Origin: DASXRA01 sp963737425
GTDB lineage: Bacteria > Actinomycetota > Actinomycetes > Mycobacteriales > Jatrophihabitantaceae
Assembly: GCA_963737425.1 (NCBI GenBank)
Contig: CAVTSX010000009.1
Coordinates: 1,426,001-1,490,000, forward strand
Reading direction: 5' to 3'
DNA length: 64,000 nt
The notes under the pieces are model-generated. The model ran no database searches. It saw only the letters and a program-made list of their open reading frames with translations, and was not told the DNA's origin. This document shows positions 59,695-64,000 of the stretch, piece by piece. Position 1 is the first letter of the stretch, and each line of letters opens with the position of its first letter. The position numbers were made by a program, and so were the translations under genes.

Positions 59695-62600
59695 ATGCCC
59701 GGCTCGCTCAACGCCGTCCGCACCCGCACAACGATCTTGTCGTCGACGGTCCCTGCACGCCCTGGTCGAAGACGGCACCGCCTGCTCGCCTCCGCAGCCG
59801 CGCTCGTCATGGCCGGGTCCGCGCTGGGCTTCGCCCCGCAGCCAGCCAACGGTGCACCGTCCGCGTCGGCTACCGGCGCGCCTCCCAACCCGTACTCAGT
59901 GCTCAGCAACGGAGACAAGGCCGCGCTGGACCTACAGATAATGACGAAGTTCGTCCCGTTCTCCGAAACGTTCTGGCGGACATCCGACATCCCTGACCCA
60001 GACACCGGGCGCTTCCTGGCGACCGGCGCGGGCGTCACCCAGCCGCGGGGAACCGGAAACATCGACTACGTATACGCGACGTTGCTAACGGCCCGGCCCG
60101 ACGCGGCATCGTTCGGCGGAGTACCACGCGCCACCCTCTTGGATCACCTCATCAGATCGATCCGCTACACGGCGCTGACGAATGTGTTCTCCGGTGCCGG
60201 TTACAACACATGGGGTGCCGGCAATACGTTCGAGTTCTCGCTCGAGACCTACCTATGGGGTGATGCGGCATACCTCATCTGGGACCAGCTCGACGCGGAC
60301 ACCCAGGCGCTGGTGAAGCGGGTTGTTACCAGCGAGGCGAACCTGCTGGTAACCACTCCAGCACCGGATGCCGCACCGGGCGACACCGGCGGCGAGACGT
60401 CGGCGTGGGACGCGCCCACTCCCGCACTCGCCGCTGTGATGTTCCCCGACGATCCGAATCGCACTGTCTGGGAGCAGACGGCCATCCGGTTCGCGCTGAA
60501 CGCCTCATCGATCCCCGGCGACAAGGCGTCTGGGGAAGTTGTCGACGGCAAACCGCTCAGCGACTGGATCACGACGAGCAACCTGAATCCCGATCTGACG
60601 CTGGAGAACCACGGGTTCTACAACATCACTTACCAGATGGTGACCCACCTGCTCGTCAACGATGCCGCGATCTTCTACGGGCAGGCCGGCTTGCCACAGC
60701 CGCAGGCCCTGTCCTTCCGGACCCGGCAGATCTGGGACTCGATCATCGGGCCGCAGACCATCGACGACGGCGACATCGTCCCGGCCGGCGGACAGGACTG
60801 GGTCAGCAAGGACTTCCAGCACCTGGACTATCTCGGTCTGATCGCCACACGTTTCCAGGTGCCGGCGGCATCGGTCCTTGAATCCCGTGCCCTGCAACTT
60901 GTCGCGCGTCGCCAGGACGGAACCGGCGACGGGTCGATCGCTGGTGAGAGCTCGCTCGGCTACGAAAGCATGATGATCCGCCGTGTCGCCGGCGACTTCT
61001 GGGATCACCAGCTGTTCACTTCGTCGCCGAGTCCGACGCAGGCTCAATACGAAGCCGACTACGCGGCCGGCGACGGCGTGCACAGCTGGCCGGACGTATC
61101 GGTGACCGGTGGTCGGCTGACCAGCGCGTTCGCGTCCATGTCGTGGGACAGCGACAGCCCGATGGCGGTGTGGGTGCCGCGTTCGCGCGACGATCAATCC
61201 GACCCGGTCACCACTCTCGTTGCACCGACGAGCCTGTTCGCTCAGCCCAGGGGCACCCAGGTCGGCGCACACAGTTGCGCATGCGCGAGCAACGAGTTCG
61301 CCACCGCCGGCACCATCGGCTCGCGCGATGTCGCGATGGCCGCCTTCGCCGACGGCACCACGCTGCTGCTCGACCGGGGCACCGGGCCGACATTCAACTA
61401 CTACCTCGACCAGATCCCGAACCTCACCGGCCCGCGCCCGGTCTACTCCTCCGGCGGCCAAGGCGCCGGCGCTCTGCCGGGCAATTGGGTCGACGTCGGC
61501 GACAAGATGGCGATGATCGTGGCCGGCGGAGGCGGGATCACCGCCAACACCGTCACCAACGGGACCAACGCCGACAGCGACGACACCGTGCTGGGCCTTG
61601 TCGGATCGGCAGCAACCGGATCTGGGAATCGGGGCGCGGCGCTGCTGCCGGATCTTGACCACCAGACCGCAGCGCAGCTCGCCGCTGTGGTGTCGCAGCC
61701 CTCGGTTCCGGACGGCTGGTCGGCGCTCGCCATGAAGGCTCCCGACGACACCGATCGGCTCGCCGTCGCCCGGTGGAGCGGGCCAGGCACCACTCCCATC
61801 GCGGTCGGAGACGTCCGCGGCGCTCCTGTACCGATCGAGGCCGCGCGCCTCGACGGCACCACGGCGACGTTCTCCCCGACGCTGGCGGCACCCGCCGCGG
61901 AGCAGGAAACGCTGCGGTTCTTCGTAAGGTCGGATGGTCAGCTGCAAGCGCGTCAGGACGGTGAGAACCGAGCGGTTCTCACGAACCTGGGCACCACGCC
62001 GGCCCACAGCAGTACGACGTACGTCGCACCGGACGGCACGGCACACACCGCCAGCCGCGTCATCGCCCCAGGCGAGACAACCGTTGCTCGCGTCGTCGGT
62101 GGCCGGCTCACGCTCGCCGGCGCCGAGTACGCGCATCTGCTCTCCGCCCGCTCGACAGTGACGGATCTTCAGGCGTCGATCGCGTCGTGGCGTGCTGAGG
62201 GTCGTATCACCACCGCAGAGGCGGAGCGCCTCACCGGCGCTTCCGCCAACGTGATCGACCAACTGGCCGACGCAATCGGCGCCGACACGGCGCAGGACCC
62301 GGACACCAATGCGGTCGCCGCGTCCGCGGCTGCCGCACAGCACGCGCTGACGCTGCTCAGGCCCGGCACGGGCGTGCCCGCCGACATCCGAAACGCGATC
62401 GACGAGATGCGGCAAGCAGCCGGCGACGCATTGACCGAGGCAGGCCAGACGCTTTCGGTCGTGCTCGACGTCCGACCCCTCGCCCCAGCATTGTCTGGTG
62501 AGCCGCTGACCCTGCGGGTGACGATGCTCAACCGCGGTCAGGGCTCGGCGACCGGCGCGGCGCTCACGCTGAAAGCGCCCGCTGGCTGGACGTTACCGAG

Positions 62601-63516
62601 TAGCGCCCCGGCGTTCGACGCGTTGCCCCCAGGCGCGAGCACCCGCGTCGACCTCTACGGCACGGTCGCGCCTGACACTGCGACGGGCGCCGACATCACC
62701 GCCACGGTTTCCTACACGGCGACGGATCAGTCGCGCATCGCCACCAACACGGCGACGATTCCGGTGCAGCCGCTCTTCACCATCGCTGCGGCGCAGCCAT
62801 CCGCGCCGCTGGCCAGGGGCGGTTGGAACGAGGCACGCTTCACACTGGCCAACAACGCCGCGCACCCGCTCGACATCGACCTCACCGCGCAGGCTCCGGC
62901 CGGGGTGAGCGCCACGCTCGGAAGTGCGCATGTCACCGTGCCGGCGAGCGGCACTGCCGCGGCGACCGTTGTCCTCACCAACGCCGGCCAGGCCACGGGC
63001 ACCGGACAGCTCACGCTTACCGCCACCACCTCGACGCACGTGTCTGGGACCGGCACGGAACAGCTGCTCTACTCCGACAACCTGGCCCTGAACCCGGTCG
63101 GCGCGCCCTTCCCGGCCGCATTCGCCGACTCCAGCCAGACGTCATTCCCACCACGCCTGGCGGTCGACGGCGGTACGGGAACGTTCTGGGTCTCGGGCGG
63201 TCCGGCCACGGCCGGGAACGGCCCCACCCCCCAGCACCCCGTCGCACTCGGCGTCAACTTCGGAGCGTCGGTCACCATCGCGTCGGTCACCATGACCCCG
63301 CGCTCCGGGTACGGGCCCACGGACTACTCCATCCAGACATCAGCTGACGGGCAGACCTGGACCACCATCGCCACCGTTACATCAGCCCCCAACGCGGCCG
63401 TCACTACCGCCGGGACCCCGACAACCGCCCCGTGGCTGAGGCTTCTCATCACCGGCTCCCACGACGCCACCAACCGCAACGTCCAGGTGGCCGAACTGTC
63501 AGCCTCCGCACCATGA
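59695..63516 (+). CDS. secreted multidomain protein, probable carbohydrate-active enzyme with CBM32-like end
   Basis: A 1273-residue protein with a long signal peptide (residues 1-53). Residues 65-460 look alpha-helical, as in (alpha/alpha) toroid lyases and hydrolases, with TFEFSLETYLWGDAAYLIWD, LENHGFYNITYQMVTHLLVND and SSLGYESMMIRRVAGDFWDHQLF. Residues 480-830 are beta-rich. Then come helices (TTAEAERLTGASAN), two NEW3/Ig-like repeats (905-1120), and a discoidin (F5/8 type C, CBM32-like) domain (1135-1272). The catalytic family is not recognised; a polysaccharide lyase is plausible by fold and context. AGGAGC precedes the ATG. Confidence 0.6.
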   Translation: MPGSLNAVRTRTTILSSTVPARPGRRRHRLLASAAALVMAGSALGFAPQPANGAPSASATGAPPNPYSVLSNGDKAALDLQIMTKFVPFSETFWRTSDIPDPDTGRFLATGAGVTQPRGTGNIDYVYATLLTARPDAASFGGVPRATLLDHLIRSIRYTALTNVFSGAGYNTWGAGNTFEFSLETYLWGDAAYLIWDQLDADTQALVKRVVTSEANLLVTTPAPDAAPGDTGGETSAWDAPTPALAAVMFPDDPNRTVWEQTAIRFALNASSIPGDKASGEVVDGKPLSDWITTSNLNPDLTLENHGFYNITYQMVTHLLVNDAAIFYGQAGLPQPQALSFRTRQIWDSIIGPQTIDDGDIVPAGGQDWVSKDFQHLDYLGLIATRFQVPAASVLESRALQLVARRQDGTGDGSIAGESSLGYESMMIRRVAGDFWDHQLFTSSPSPTQAQYEADYAAGDGVHSWPDVSVTGGRLTSAFASMSWDSDSPMAVWVPRSRDDQSDPVTTLVAPTSLFAQPRGTQVGAHSCACASNEFATAGTIGSRDVAMAAFADGTTLLLDRGTGPTFNYYLDQIPNLTGPRPVYSSGGQGAGALPGNWVDVGDKMAMIVAGGGGITANTVTNGTNADSDDTVLGLVGSAATGSGNRGAALLPDLDHQTAAQLAAVVSQPSVPDGWSALAMKAPDDTDRLAVARWSGPGTTPIAVGDVRGAPVPIEAARLDGTTATFSPTLAAPAAEQETLRFFVRSDGQLQARQDGENRAVLTNLGTTPAHSSTTYVAPDGTAHTASRVIAPGETTVARVVGGRLTLAGAEYAHLLSARSTVTDLQASIASWRAEGRITTAEAERLTGASANVIDQLADAIGADTAQDPDTNAVAASAAAAQHALTLLRPGTGVPADIRNAIDEMRQAAGDALTEAGQTLSVVLDVRPLAPALSGEPLTLRVTMLNRGQGSATGAALTLKAPAGWTLPSSAPAFDALPPGASTRVDLYGTVAPDTATGADITATVSYTATDQSRIATNTATIPVQPLFTIAAAQPSAPLARGGWNEARFTLANNAAHPLDIDLTAQAPAGVSATLGSAHVTVPASGTAAATVVLTNAGQATGTGQLTLTATTSTHVSGTGTEQLLYSDNLALNPVGAPFPAAFADSSQTSFPPRLAVDGGTGTFWVSGGPATAGNGPTPQHPVALGVNFGASVTIASVTMTPRSGYGPTDYSIQTSADGQTWTTIATVTSAPNAAVTTAGTPTTAPWLRLLITGSHDATNRNVQVAELSASAP

Positions 63517-63529
63517 CGACTCGGCCGGG

Positions 63530-63979
63530 ATGAAGGCTGCCTGGGAGATTGCGCTGCAGGACGCGATCGACGCGACGATCCTGGGCTTCCAGGATGTCGC
63601 GCGCCGGCTGGCGAGCGACCTATCCACCCCGGAGCGGTGATCGACGCGCCTTCGAGTGGCGGGCGCGCGTCAACGGCAACACCGTCGGGTGCAGCTCGGC
63701 GGTCGGCGGCGGCGAGCGCACCGCGATCCTGCACTGGGCACGCAACGACGGCGTGGTGCGCACCCGGGTCAGAACCTGCTGATGGATATGGGCGTCGAGA
63801 ACGTCAACGTCCACGACTGCGGCCACTCCCGTCCCGAGGCCTACAGCGACGGGGTACTGAAGGAGCACTACGCGCTGACGATGGAGCCCGGGTTGTACCT
63901 GCAGCCGAACGACGAGCTCGTCCCGGAGGAGTTACGCGGCCTGTGTCACCCGAGACCGGCTCGGGCGTTACGGTTGTAA
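63530..63979 (+). pseudogene. degraded Xaa-Pro aminopeptidase
   Basis: Segments of a PepP-like protein follow one another in shifted frames. MKAAWEIALQDAIDATILGF from 63530 ends at a TGA (63638-63640). A second piece is RRAFEWRARVNGNTVGCSSA ... TAILHWARNDGVVR, then a frameshift leads to PGQNLLMDMGVEN. A deletion joins this directly to VNVHDCGHSRPEAYSDGVLK and MEPGLYLQPNDELVPEELRG. The metal-ligand aspartates of the ADVTRT region are lost in that deletion. The gene is non-functional. Confidence 0.75.
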
Positions 63980-64000
63980 CGTCGGCGAACCTCGCGAGTC

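Overview
The window is GC-rich DNA with dense genes, frequent ATGA/GTGA stop-start overlaps, GTG and TTG starts, and actinobacterial families (DUF2252, class B succinate dehydrogenase with one large SdhC, DesK-type kinases, PPK2, GH78 enzymes with signal peptides). It looks like the chromosome of a soil actinomycete. I cannot name the genus from the sequence alone.

Layout. 1-8.9 kb: the end of a GT4 glycosyltransferase, a DUF2252 gene, small membrane and secreted proteins, a ROK-repressor relic, a NarL-type two-component pair, a BBE-type flavin oxidoreductase and a LysR regulator. 8.9-12.4 kb: sdhCAB behind a LysR-type operator. 12.4-13.6 kb: a complete IS630-family insertion. 13.6-16.3 kb: HxlR/SDR and LysR/cysteine-dioxygenase-like divergent pairs. 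16.5-21.9 kb: a CYTH-like protein, PPK2, a divergent P-type ATPase and a DUF6069 membrane protein. 22-28.2 kb: a large secreted GH78 rhamnosidase with a duplicated internal module, divergent from two tandem secreted proteins that resemble aerolysin/ETX-MTX2 pore formers. 28.4-37.4 kb: SDR, GNAT, XRE-cupin, an MFS-USP fusion, a phosphatase/transaldolase unit and an MMPL transporter. 37.6-43.4 kb: a signalling island with a lone receiver, a NarL-type regulator, two related HisKA_3 kinases and a large ATPase-LuxR regulator.

43.6-63.5 kb is a candidate rhamnoside utilisation locus. Two divergent promoter regions (47.56-47.61 and 50.12-50.37 kb) carry the same palindrome, GGAATCCATTCC or a close variant, probably the operator of the LacI protein encoded there. 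They would control four transcription units: (a) sugar isomerase-LacI-E1alpha-E1beta; (b) rhaM mutarotase; (c) an enolase-superfamily dehydratase, an SDR and a muconolactone-isomerase-like protein; (d) an ABC sugar importer, a Gfo/Idh/MocA dehydrogenase, a second enolase-superfamily enzyme, a secreted GH78 and a 1273-residue secreted multidomain protein. The model is that extracellular GH78 releases L-rhamnose, the importer takes it up, RhaM interconverts anomers, and an oxidative (non-phosphorylating) route consumes it. No rhamnulokinase or rhamnulose-phosphate aldolase is present in the window. The muconolactone-isomerase homologue and the E1 pair are not part of the textbook route and are the most interesting part of the locus.

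Gene decay is visible at four places: the ROK relic, an enolase 3-prime relic, a broken Xaa-Pro aminopeptidase at the right edge, and the IS630 insertion. I found no tRNA, rRNA, CRISPR array or prophage.
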